The translations under genes were made by a program, and so were the position numbers. The notes under the pieces are model-generated. The model was not told the DNA's origin, ran no database searches, and was given only the letters and a program-made list of their open reading frames with translations. Of a stretch of 33,573 nt of DNA, positions 17,089 through 24,806 are shown one piece after another. Origin of the DNA: QHXQ01 sp036389375. GTDB taxonomy: Bacteria > Acidobacteriota > Blastocatellia > Pyrinomonadales > Pyrinomonadaceae. The stretch's first letter is position 1; each line of letters opens with the position of its first letter. The stretch lies in contig DASVQA010000109.1 of NCBI GenBank assembly GCA_036389375.1, positions 1 through 33,573 on the forward strand. The letters are read 5' to 3'.

Positions 17089-17401
17089 AACGAGAGCCGG
17101 TAACGAGCCAACGGGTTTTTAACCAGCATAGCATAAGCGCCGCGACCGGGCGTGCGCCGTCAACAAGTTCTATTAGCTGCTCATTGTGTCTTATTTAAAA
17201 CGCTTCGATTGAATTTAACATTTAACCTTAGGAGTCGGCGCGACGACCAAGTTAAACCATAACTTTAACTTGGGTGGTTTTGGCCTGTAACGAGGCGTTA
17301 TTCACAGCAATTTCGCCGCCGGGTTAAAACCGCACTTGCCCTTCCTCGCCGTTTCACTACAATATGCCTTTCGCTCGGGCCGGCCTCATGCTGAATCGAC
17401 A
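17089..17401. other. 313-base divergent intergenic region with clustered GTTAAA/TTTAAC words and a 10-bp palindrome
   Basis: No gene was seen here. The hexamer TTTAAC or its complement GTTAAA occurs at 17118, 17214, 17221, 17251, 17264 and 17323. CCAAGTTAAA (17247-17256) and TTTAACTTGG (17264-17273) form a perfect 10-bp inverted repeat with a 7-base spacer. GGTTAAAACC lies at 17322-17331. The region separates the minus-strand membrane protein from mutS, so these may be operator sites for either gene. Confidence 0.4.
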
Positions 17402-20221
17402 ATGACTGAAACAACGCTCACGCCCATGCTGCGGCAGTACCACGAACTGAAGCAGCAGCATCCCGGCACACTACTCTTCTTTCGTCTCGGCGACTTCTAC
17501 GAGCTTTTCTTCGACGATGCCATCACCGGCGCGCGTGAGCTTGAGATCACGCTGACCGCCCGACAGAAGGAGCGCGGCGCACCGATCCCCATGTGCGGCG
17601 TCCCACACCATGCCGTCGCCGGCTACGTCGCGCGGCTCATACGCAAAGGCTATCGCGTCGCCATCTGCGAGCAGACGGAAGACCCGACGAAGACAAAGAA
17701 GCTGGTGCGCCGCGAGGTCGTGCGCGTGATAACGCCGGGGACGGCCATTGACCCGCAGTTGGTCGAGGCGCACGAATCGGTCTATTTAGCGGCAGTTTGC
17801 GGTGCGGGGGAGCAATACGGCGCGGCCTTTCTTGATCTTTCGACCGGCGAATTTCGCGCAACGGAGACTTCAGGCGCGGAGGCTTGGGCGCGCATACGCG
17901 CCGACATAGAATCCTACGCCCCGCGCGAACTCCTCTTCCCCGCCTCGCTCACGCCGCTCGTGACAGACGCATACGCCGGCCGCGCACGCACCGCGCCGCT
18001 ACCACTCACGGCCGGGTCGGACACACCAACGACCGCAACGGCAACTGCACAAAACGCTCCGCTTGCGCGGATTACGCCCGCCGAGCAGTCCGCCTTTGCC
18101 ACGCAGAATATCGCCCTGACGCCGCTCGACGACTGGCTCTGGGAGCCGCTCAGTTGCGCCTCTTTGCTGCTTGAACAGTTCGGCACGCGGACGCTCGAAG
18201 GTTACGGCTTGCAGTTGAAGACCGAAGCGGTCAGCGCCGCAGGGGCCTGCCTGCGCTACGCGCGCGAGACGCAACGCGAGTCGGCCGCGCACGTCAACGA
18301 CATTACCTACTTCGAGCCGCACGACCATCTCGTGCTGGACGCCGTGAGCGTACGCAATCTTGAACTCGTCGAAGCGCAAAACAATGCGGGGCGCAGTCAT
18401 ACTCTGCTCGGCGTGATCGACGCGACGGTGACGGGCATGGGCGCGCGTCTGCTGCGCGCATGGCTGCTGCGCCCATCGCTCAAACGCGGCGAGATCGAAG
18501 CGCGACAGGGGGCCGTAGAACACTTTCACCGCTCGCAGATGACGCGCGACCGCGTGCAGACACGCCTGAAGGACGTGGCCGATCTGGAACGCCTCTGCGC
18601 GCGCATCAACATGAACAGTGCCACGCCCCGCGACCTCTGCGCCCTCCGCCGCTCGCTGGAACAAGTCCCGCCAATCCGTCAGACGTTATCGGACGCGGAA
18701 TCGTCGCTACTGCAAATTCTGCGGGAGAATGCGGACGAATTGACGGATGTGCGCGATCTGATCGCACGCGCCATCAGCGACGATCCGCCGCTCAATCTGA
18801 GCGAGACGGGCGCGATCCGCGATGGCTATGCGCGCGAACTAGACGAATTGCGCGTCATCACGCGCGACGCCAAGCAGACCATCGCGGCGCTCGAAGCGCG
18901 TGAACGCGCCCGTTCAGGCATCGCCTCTCTGCGCGTGCGCTTCAATAACGTCTTCGGCTACTTCATAGAGGTCTCGAAAGCCAGCGCCGCGCGCGTGCCC
19001 GGCGACTATGAGCGCCGCCAGACGCTCGCCAACGCCGAACGCTACACGACGCCGGAGTTGAAAGAACTAGAACAGCGGCTGCTCGGCGCTGAGGGGCACA
19101 TCCGCGAGCTAGAGGCCACGCTCTTTGCCGAAGTGCGCGCAAGCGTGGCGGCGCAGACAAAGCGTTTGCAGACGACGGCGCGGGCGCTGGCCATGCTCGA
19201 TGCGCTGGCCGGGCTGGCGACGACGGCCGTGCGCCAGCGTTATCAACGCCCTGTCCTGCACGACGGCGACGAGATCGAGATCGTGTCGGGTCGCCATCCC
19301 GTGATCGAAGCGACCGCGCAGACGCCCTTCGTGCCGAACGACCTCTACATGAACAACTCGACGGAGCGGCTGCTCATCATCACGGGGCCGAACATGGGCG
19401 GCAAGAGCACCATGCTGCGGCAGACGGCGCTCATCGCCATCCTCGCGCAGATCGGCTCATTCGTCCCGGCGGAGCGCGCGCGTCTGCCGCTGCTGGATCG
19501 CATCTGGACGCGCGTCGGTGCATCCGACGATCTCTCGCGCGGGCGTTCGACCTTCATGGTCGAGATGACCGAGACGGCCGCGATTCTGCACAACGCCAGT
19601 CCGCGCTCGCTCGTGCTGCTGGACGAGATCGGCCGGGGTACGGCGACCTTTGACGGGCTATCTATCGCCTGGGCCGTTGCGGAACACCTGCACGATTCGC
19701 CCGCGCACGCTGCTAAGACGCTCTTTGCCACGCACTATCATGAACTGACGGAGTTGGCCGAGCGCCTGCCCGGCGCGCAGAACTATCAGATTCGCGTGGC
19801 GGAGCGCGAGGGCGAAGTCATCTTTCTCTATAAGCTTGAGCGCGGGCGCGCATCAAAGTCTTACGGCATCGAGGTTGCGCGGCTCGCGGGCTTGCCGCCG
19901 GCCGTACTCGCGCGCGCACGCGAGGTCTTGCAGCGGCTTGAGCGTTACGAGTTGGACGTGTTCACCGAGCAGGCCGGACGCGAAGTGACACCGCGCGCAG
20001 ACAGCGCGGCGGAACTGAGTGAACCGCAACAGCGCAACGGCGGCGGCGCACTGACGCAGGCCGCGCGGCGTGCGCGCAGACAGGCGCTGGCGGCGCAGGC
20101 GACGCTCTTTGATGTCGTCAATCAGAGTTTGCTTGACGAGCTTCGCGCCGTTGAGGTAGAAAAACTTGCGCCCGAAGAGATACGTGCGCTCCTGATCAAT
20201 TTACGCAAGCGAATCGTTTGA
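17402..20221 (+). CDS. mutS: DNA mismatch repair protein MutS
   Basis: MutS recognises base mismatches and small loops and recruits MutL. The 939-residue protein starts MTETTLTPMLRQYHELKQ. The mismatch-reading Phe-Tyr-Glu motif is at residues 32-34 (GDFYELFFDDA). The connector, lever and clamp domains follow. The ATPase domain carries Walker A GPNMGGKST (662-670), a STFMVEMTETA segment, and Walker B LVLLDEIGRGT (Asp741, Glu742). The helix-turn-helix dimerisation part follows and the Arg/Gln-rich C-terminus is somewhat extended. The ATG at 17402 is chosen because it begins at the conserved start of domain I. An upstream TTG at 17336 would add 22 non-conserved residues. Confidence 0.97.
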   Translation: MTETTLTPMLRQYHELKQQHPGTLLFFRLGDFYELFFDDAITGARELEITLTARQKERGAPIPMCGVPHHAVAGYVARLIRKGYRVAICEQTEDPTKTKKLVRREVVRVITPGTAIDPQLVEAHESVYLAAVCGAGEQYGAAFLDLSTGEFRATETSGAEAWARIRADIESYAPRELLFPASLTPLVTDAYAGRARTAPLPLTAGSDTPTTATATAQNAPLARITPAEQSAFATQNIALTPLDDWLWEPLSCASLLLEQFGTRTLEGYGLQLKTEAVSAAGACLRYARETQRESAAHVNDITYFEPHDHLVLDAVSVRNLELVEAQNNAGRSHTLLGVIDATVTGMGARLLRAWLLRPSLKRGEIEARQGAVEHFHRSQMTRDRVQTRLKDVADLERLCARINMNSATPRDLCALRRSLEQVPPIRQTLSDAESSLLQILRENADELTDVRDLIARAISDDPPLNLSETGAIRDGYARELDELRVITRDAKQTIAALEARERARSGIASLRVRFNNVFGYFIEVSKASAARVPGDYERRQTLANAERYTTPELKELEQRLLGAEGHIRELEATLFAEVRASVAAQTKRLQTTARALAMLDALAGLATTAVRQRYQRPVLHDGDEIEIVSGRHPVIEATAQTPFVPNDLYMNNSTERLLIITGPNMGGKSTMLRQTALIAILAQIGSFVPAERARLPLLDRIWTRVGASDDLSRGRSTFMVEMTETAAILHNASPRSLVLLDEIGRGTATFDGLSIAWAVAEHLHDSPAHAAKTLFATHYHELTELAERLPGAQNYQIRVAEREGEVIFLYKLERGRASKSYGIEVARLAGLPPAVLARAREVLQRLERYELDVFTEQAGREVTPRADSAAELSEPQQRNGGGALTQAARRARRQALAAQATLFDVVNQSLLDELRAVEVEKLAPEEIRALLINLRKRIV

Positions 20222-20324
20222 CCAGACACACCACCAAAGCGTCGTCCCCGCGTCGTTCAGTATTTGGACGCGAGATGGTTCGGGGCCGCCAAACGCCTCC
20301 CTGCCCCGCAACCTGTTTAAGCTC

Positions 20325-21512
20325 ATGAAAACCAACGGCCCGCCCGACCAACAGACGCCAACCACCGCGCCCTTGCTCGAACAACTGCTCGCGCTGCCGC
20401 TCGAACAGAAGATCGGCCAACTCCTCTACATCGGTCTGCCCGGCCCGGACTTTGACGCAGACGCACGCGCGCTCGTCGAAGAGATCATGCCCGGCGGCGT
20501 GATCATCTTCGGGCGCAACGTCGTTGCGCCGACGCAGTTGCGCGAACTACTCGACGGGGTGCGCGAGGTCGTGCCCGTCGCGCCGCTCTTCGGGATAGAT
20601 CAGGAGGGCGGGCTGGTTGATCGCCTGCGCAAAATCTGCACGCCAATGCCGTCGGCACGCACCATCCGCCAGCACGGCGATCTGGCGGCGGCCCGCACGC
20701 TCGGTCGCATCACGGGCGAAGTCCTGCGCCTCTTGGGCTTCAATATGAACTTCGCGCCCGTCATGTCCATCATGACGGACGACCGCGATCTGCTCTCGAA
20801 CGGGCTTTATTCTCGTTCATACGGGCGCTCGCCGGGCGAGGTGCTCGGTTACACGATGGTCTATCTGCGCGGGCTGCAAGGCACGGGCTGTCTGGGTTGT
20901 ACCAAGCATTTTCCCGGCATCGGCGCGGGCGAGGTTGATTCGCACGAAGAGATGCCGATCATCAAGCTCAACCACGACGATCTGATCGCGCAAGACCTCG
21001 CGCCCTACATCGAACTGTTTCAGCGCGAGGACAACATGGTGCGCGCCGTGATGGTCAGTCATGGCGGCTTCCCGAACATAGACATACATCGCGGCACGGC
21101 CGGCGGGCGACTCGTGCCCGCCTCGATCAATCACGAGATCGTCACACGCCTGCTGCGCGACGAACTCGGTTATCAAGGACTGGTCGTGACCGACGATATG
21201 GAGATGGGCGCGATTGCGCGCCATTACCAGATTGAAGAGGCCGTGCGGCAGGGGATCGAGGCGGGCGAAGACATGCTGCTCATCTGTGCGCGCCCTGAAC
21301 TGATCCGGCGCGGCTACCATTCGCTCTTGCAGGCGGCGCGCGATCAGATTCTCTCCGTCGAGCGCATTGACGCGTCGCTGCGCCGGATCGCCGCGTTCAA
21401 AGCTTTGACCCGGCCGCCGCTTGCCTTCGACCCCGCGCGGCTGACGCAACTCTCCGACGAGGTCGCCGAACTCAACCGCAAACTTAATTACACCTACGGA
21501 GGCAAAATTTGA
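20325..21512 (+). CDS. nagZ: Beta-N-acetylhexosaminidase NagZ (glycoside hydrolase family 3)
   Basis: NagZ removes GlcNAc from anhydro-muropeptides in peptidoglycan recycling. The 395-residue protein has the GH3 TIM barrel: QKIGQLLYIGLPGPDFD at the N-terminus, GGVIIFGRNV, IDQEGGLVDRL, and the NagZ catalytic-loop motif KHFPGIGAGEVDSHEEMP. The nucleophile is the Asp in VTDDMEMGAI. The loop reads GIG where many NagZ proteins have GHG, but the downstream Asp-Ser-His is kept. No signal peptide is seen, so a cytoplasmic location is likely. Its stop codon overlaps the start of the next gene. amgK and a murU-like gene in the same window fit a recycling route. Confidence 0.93.
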   Translation: MKTNGPPDQQTPTTAPLLEQLLALPLEQKIGQLLYIGLPGPDFDADARALVEEIMPGGVIIFGRNVVAPTQLRELLDGVREVVPVAPLFGIDQEGGLVDRLRKICTPMPSARTIRQHGDLAAARTLGRITGEVLRLLGFNMNFAPVMSIMTDDRDLLSNGLYSRSYGRSPGEVLGYTMVYLRGLQGTGCLGCTKHFPGIGAGEVDSHEEMPIIKLNHDDLIAQDLAPYIELFQREDNMVRAVMVSHGGFPNIDIHRGTAGGRLVPASINHEIVTRLLRDELGYQGLVVTDDMEMGAIARHYQIEEAVRQGIEAGEDMLLICARPELIRRGYHSLLQAARDQILSVERIDASLRRIAAFKALTRPPLAFDPARLTQLSDEVAELNRKLNYTYGGKI

Positions 21513-23173
21513 TGCGTACAGCAGCAGGCAACGGGCAGCAGGCGGCAGGCAGCATGAGGCCCAGCAGTGCTGATGATTTACTGCGCCCAAAGCGGCACAG
21601 AGCGCGGCCACGCTCGCGCTCGCACGCTAAAACATTCTGCTTACTGCTGACGGTCTACAGCCTGCTGCTTTTCGTGCCGGCCTGTAATAAACGCGGCAGC
21701 GCCTTTGTGATGGTGCTCGAAGCCAGCCCGAAGACGCTCGATCCGATGAAGGGCACGGACGCGGCGAGTGAACGCTTCCGCCAGTTGATCTTTAATACTT
21801 TGATGCGCAAGGACGAGCATCTGGACTACGTGCCGGAACTCGCCACGCCGCAGGTGTCGCCTGATGGCTTGGCCGTCACCTTCACGCTGCACGACAACGT
21901 CAAATTCCACGACGGCCGGCCGCTCACGTCCGCCGACGTGAAATATACCTTTGAGAAGTTGATGGCATCGGACTCTCCTAAGGCCGCCTCTTTCTTCGAG
22001 GGCACGGGCGCGGAGAAACAGCGTTACATCACCGCGATTGAAACGCCCGACCAGCGCACCTTCATCTTCCGCCTGCGCCGCCCGTGGCTGGAACTCTACG
22101 CCAACCTGATCCCTGTGCCCGTCATCCCCGACGGCACGTTCGAGACGCAGGGGCAGCACCCGCTCGGCTCAGGCCCCTTCAAGTTCGTCAGTTGGAACGA
22201 GTCGCAGCAGGTCGTGGACATGGAGGGCAACAACGATTACTGGGACGGTGCGCCGAACATCAAGCAACTGCGCGTGCGCGTGATCCTCGATGCGAATACG
22301 CAGCAGGCGGAGTTGCGCAGCGGGCGCGTTGACCTGGCCATCAACACCGCGCTTTCGCCCGATGCTTACGTCTCACTCGGGCAAGACCCGAATCTCAAGG
22401 TCGAGCAAAGCCCCGGCACAAACGTCCAATGGCTCGGCTTCAACACGCAGAGCGCGCCGCTCACCGACGCGCGCGTGCGCCAAGCTATCGCCTACGCGAT
22501 TGACCGCGAGAGCATCGTGCGCGACCTGCTGCAAGGACAGGCGCGCGTGGCGCACTCGATTGTGCCGCCGGAGTCTTGGGCTTACGCGCAGGGTCAGGTC
22601 TACAACTACGATCCGGCCCGCGCTAAACAGCTACTCGATCAAGCGGGCTTGCGCGACCCCGACGGCGACGGCCCCCGCATGCGGCTCGCCAAGCCGCTCT
22701 CGTTCAAAATCTCGGCAAGCAATATCGTCGTGCGGCAGTACGCGGGCGTGATGCAGAATCAACTGCAAGCGGTAGGTCTGCCCGTCAGCATCGAGACGCT
22801 GGAAGACAACACGCTGCGCGAGGCGCAGGTCAACGGGCAATATCAACTCACGGCGGGGCGTTGGGTCGGTGGCAATCAAGACCCGATCTTTTTACGCGAC
22901 CTCTTCACACACCTGAAAGGCGGCAACTTCAACCGCAGCCGCTTTGACAATCCCGAACTCGATAAACTGCTCGGCGAAGCGGTCAACACCGCCGACCGCA
23001 CACGCGCCAAAGAGCTTTACGCGCAGGCGCAAGACCTCATCAGCCGCGAAATGCCCACGCTGCCGCTCTGGTACGCCAACAATATCGTCATCGCGCGTAA
23101 ATCGGTCGGCAACAGCAAAGTCCCGCCCAACGGCGATTGGAGTTTCGTGCGCAACCTAACAGTCGCGCAGTAA
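21512..23173 (+). CDS. ABC transporter substrate-binding lipoprotein, family 5 (peptide/nickel type)
   Basis: This SBP_bac_5 (DppA/OppA-like) protein of 553 residues binds oligopeptides or related solutes for an ABC importer. Its lipobox FVPAC puts the lipidated Cys at residue 58. The fold is recognised from SPKTLDPMKGTDAASE, YVPELATPQVSPDGLAVTF, LHDNVKFHDGRPLTSADV and the ligand-lobe segment RVRQAIAYAIDRESIV. The ATG at 21512 overlaps the nagZ TGA by one base and has GGAGG (21498-21502) nine bases upstream, so coupling is clear. The first 57 residues are unusually long. They are built largely from 7-base repeat arrays, and the signal-peptide core LLLTVYSLLLF comes from one of them. Coupling to nagZ suggests muropeptide uptake, which is an inference. 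Confidence 0.9.
   Translation: MRTAAGNGQQAAGSMRPSSADDLLRPKRHRARPRSRSHAKTFCLLLTVYSLLLFVPACNKRGSAFVMVLEASPKTLDPMKGTDAASERFRQLIFNTLMRKDEHLDYVPELATPQVSPDGLAVTFTLHDNVKFHDGRPLTSADVKYTFEKLMASDSPKAASFFEGTGAEKQRYITAIETPDQRTFIFRLRRPWLELYANLIPVPVIPDGTFETQGQHPLGSGPFKFVSWNESQQVVDMEGNNDYWDGAPNIKQLRVRVILDANTQQAELRSGRVDLAINTALSPDAYVSLGQDPNLKVEQSPGTNVQWLGFNTQSAPLTDARVRQAIAYAIDRESIVRDLLQGQARVAHSIVPPESWAYAQGQVYNYDPARAKQLLDQAGLRDPDGDGPRMRLAKPLSFKISASNIVVRQYAGVMQNQLQAVGLPVSIETLEDNTLREAQVNGQYQLTAGRWVGGNQDPIFLRDLFTHLKGGNFNRSRFDNPELDKLLGEAVNTADRTRAKELYAQAQDLISREMPTLPLWYANNIVIARKSVGNSKVPPNGDWSFVRNLTVAQ
21521..21671 (+). repeat. Inverted pair of heptamer-word arrays inside the signal-peptide region of the substrate-binding lipoprotein
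   Basis: 21521-21555 is five 7-base units (GCAGCAG, GCAACGG, GCAGCAG, GCGGCAG, GCAGCAT). 21637-21671 is five units on the other strand sense (CTGCTTA, CTGCTGA, CGGTCTA, CAGCCTG, CTGCTTT). The outer nine bases pair perfectly (GCAGCAGGC), the rest imperfectly. The element lies within the coding frame. Confidence 0.6.
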
Positions 23174-23207
23174 TGACGCGGATAGCCGACTGACCGCGCA
23201 GGGGCCG

Positions 23208-23825
23208 CTATAGCGCGCGCTCCAATTCGTGCCACGCGATCACGCCTGCGCGGATCAGACGCGGCTGCGCGCCCGTCACGTCAACCACTGTCGAAGGCTG
23301 CGTACTGAGCGTCGCCCCGCCATCAACGATCAAGTCGAGACCGGACGGGAACGCGGCCGCGACTTCAGCGGCCGTGCGCGCCGGCACTTCGCCCGCCCGG
23401 TTCGCGCTCGGCGCCGTCAGCGCCCCGCCGCACGCGCGCACCAGTGCGCGTACGGTTTCATCGTCCGGCAAGCGCACGCCGATCGTGCCGCTCTGCGCCG
23501 TCAACTCAGGCGGTACTTCTGCGCGCGCTGCCACAACAAGCGTCAGCGCGCCCGGCCAGAATTGCGCGGCTAACGCGTCGAACGCGCTTGACCTGCCGGC
23601 CATGAAACGCGCGGCCACCGGCGCGTCGCTAATGACGACCAACACGGGCTTAGCCGCTTCCCTATCCTTCAAAGCACGCAACGCGCCGATGGCCGCGCGA
23701 TTGAACGGGTCAACGCCCAAGCCGTAAAAAGTGTCCGTGCGAAAGGCCACGATGCCGCCCGCTTTAACAACGTCGGCTGCCTGCGCGTGTGCCGGCGCAC
23801 TGTCTTGCAGAATCAACGTAGTCAC
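23208..23825 (-). CDS. tsaC: L-threonylcarbamoyladenylate synthase (Sua5/YrdC/TsaC family)
   Basis: This enzyme makes threonylcarbamoyl-AMP from threonine, bicarbonate and ATP, the first step of t6A synthesis. From GTG at 23823-23825 it is 205 residues, the usual single-domain TsaC length. Family motifs are GGIVAFRTDTFYGLGVDPFN, LKDREAAKPVLVVI, FWPGALTLVV, IGVRLPDD and the SxN signature APSANRAGEVPART. The end has PSTVVDVTG and LIRAGVI. There is no in-frame ATG in the plausible region and no strong ribosome site, so the start is uncertain. A longer frame to 23963 would overlap the divergent gene. TsaB is encoded 10 kb away. Confidence 0.92.
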   Translation of the reverse strand: MTTLILQDSAPAHAQAADVVKAGGIVAFRTDTFYGLGVDPFNRAAIGALRALKDREAAKPVLVVISDAPVAARFMAGRSSAFDALAAQFWPGALTLVVAARAEVPPELTAQSGTIGVRLPDDETVRALVRACGGALTAPSANRAGEVPARTAAEVAAAFPSGLDLIVDGGATLSTQPSTVVDVTGAQPRLIRAGVIAWHELERAL

Positions 23826-23896
23826 AATCTTATCGCCCGCGCCTTCCGCCCAAAGTTTTTCCTGCTCCGTCTTATCGATCCGTGTAAGATGTGCCC

Positions 23897-24790
23897 ATGC
23901 CAGCCGCCACGAAAAAGCGCGAACTCGATCTGAGCGCGTTTCCGCCCGGTACGGTGACAGCATACACGCGGCTGGTCTGCCTTGCCTGTATCTTCGATCT
24001 CTTCACCACGCAGATGCGCCTTGCGCCGCGCACGGCCTACTCCGAGATCAAGCGCCATGCGCCGACCGTCGCAGAACTGACCGCGCCTGTGCCCGCCCGG
24101 CCCTATTTCGACAGCGCCGAGAAACACCCGCGCTGCCCCTACTGCGATGCTGCGAAACGCTGGCACGCGCGCCTTGATACCTATCGCATCGAAGGCATTA
24201 AAGCCACCGATGCGCCGCGTCGTGCGCTGGTCAAGGCGCTGCCCAAGGCGGACGAACAATTCCTGCTCATCGAAGTTCGCTCAACGCGCCGCGCGGTCTT
24301 TTTTGAATGGCTCGATGCGCTGGGGCGCATACTCGATTTTGCCGATGAAGCATGGCTGATTCAAGCCACCCGCGCCTATCTCGAACGCACGGAGCCTAAG
24401 ACAGACTGGGCGGAGGTGTTCGACGGCGTGCGCGCCGTGCGTCGTTCGCAACGGCTCACGGAGGGTTGGGAGCGCGACGGCGCGCGCCTCTTTCTCGCGC
24501 CGCCGCTCTATCACGCGGCGCTGCTCGTGCAATATCTCGTCAGTCGCTCGCAGGCGCACGGCGGGCTGACGATGGATGGGCGGCTGACGCTCCATGAATT
24601 AGTCCGCCGGCTGCGGCACGGCGGCTACTTGACCGCGCACGACATCAGCGGCGGCGACCAGTTCGAGGTGCTCGAAAAATTGATCGAAGGATTGACCGGC
24701 GGCGACGCACCCGTCAAACTTTATCACATCGTTGATCGGCGCGACTTTCTCGATAAAGTCAAAACCGTCTACGCGCATTACGCAGCTTGA
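23897..24790 (+). CDS. Uncharacterised protein with a CPYC motif
   Basis: I do not recognise this 297-residue protein. It appears cytoplasmic, with no signal peptide or membrane segment. The visible features are LVCLACIFDLFTTQM near the N-terminus, a CxxC in HPRCPYCDAAKRWHARL (about residue 80), an aromatic/acidic middle segment, and a Leu-rich C-terminal half. The CxxC could bind zinc or be redox-active, but no partner cysteines are clearly spaced. A GTG at 23891 could add two residues. It ends 16 bases before the DUF3179 (putative selenoprotein) gene on the same strand, so co-transcription is likely. A functional link is speculative. Confidence 0.75.
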   Translation: MPAATKKRELDLSAFPPGTVTAYTRLVCLACIFDLFTTQMRLAPRTAYSEIKRHAPTVAELTAPVPARPYFDSAEKHPRCPYCDAAKRWHARLDTYRIEGIKATDAPRRALVKALPKADEQFLLIEVRSTRRAVFFEWLDALGRILDFADEAWLIQATRAYLERTEPKTDWAEVFDGVRAVRRSQRLTEGWERDGARLFLAPPLYHAALLVQYLVSRSQAHGGLTMDGRLTLHELVRRLRHGGYLTAHDISGGDQFEVLEKLIEGLTGGDAPVKLYHIVDRRDFLDKVKTVYAHYAA

Positions 24791-24806
24791 ACACGTTTGC
24801 GAAATC

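Noticed and set aside
23174..23207. Terminator in the convergent gap between the lipoprotein gene and tsaC
   Set aside because: Only an ATAGC/GCTAT 5-bp pairing across a long loop was found.
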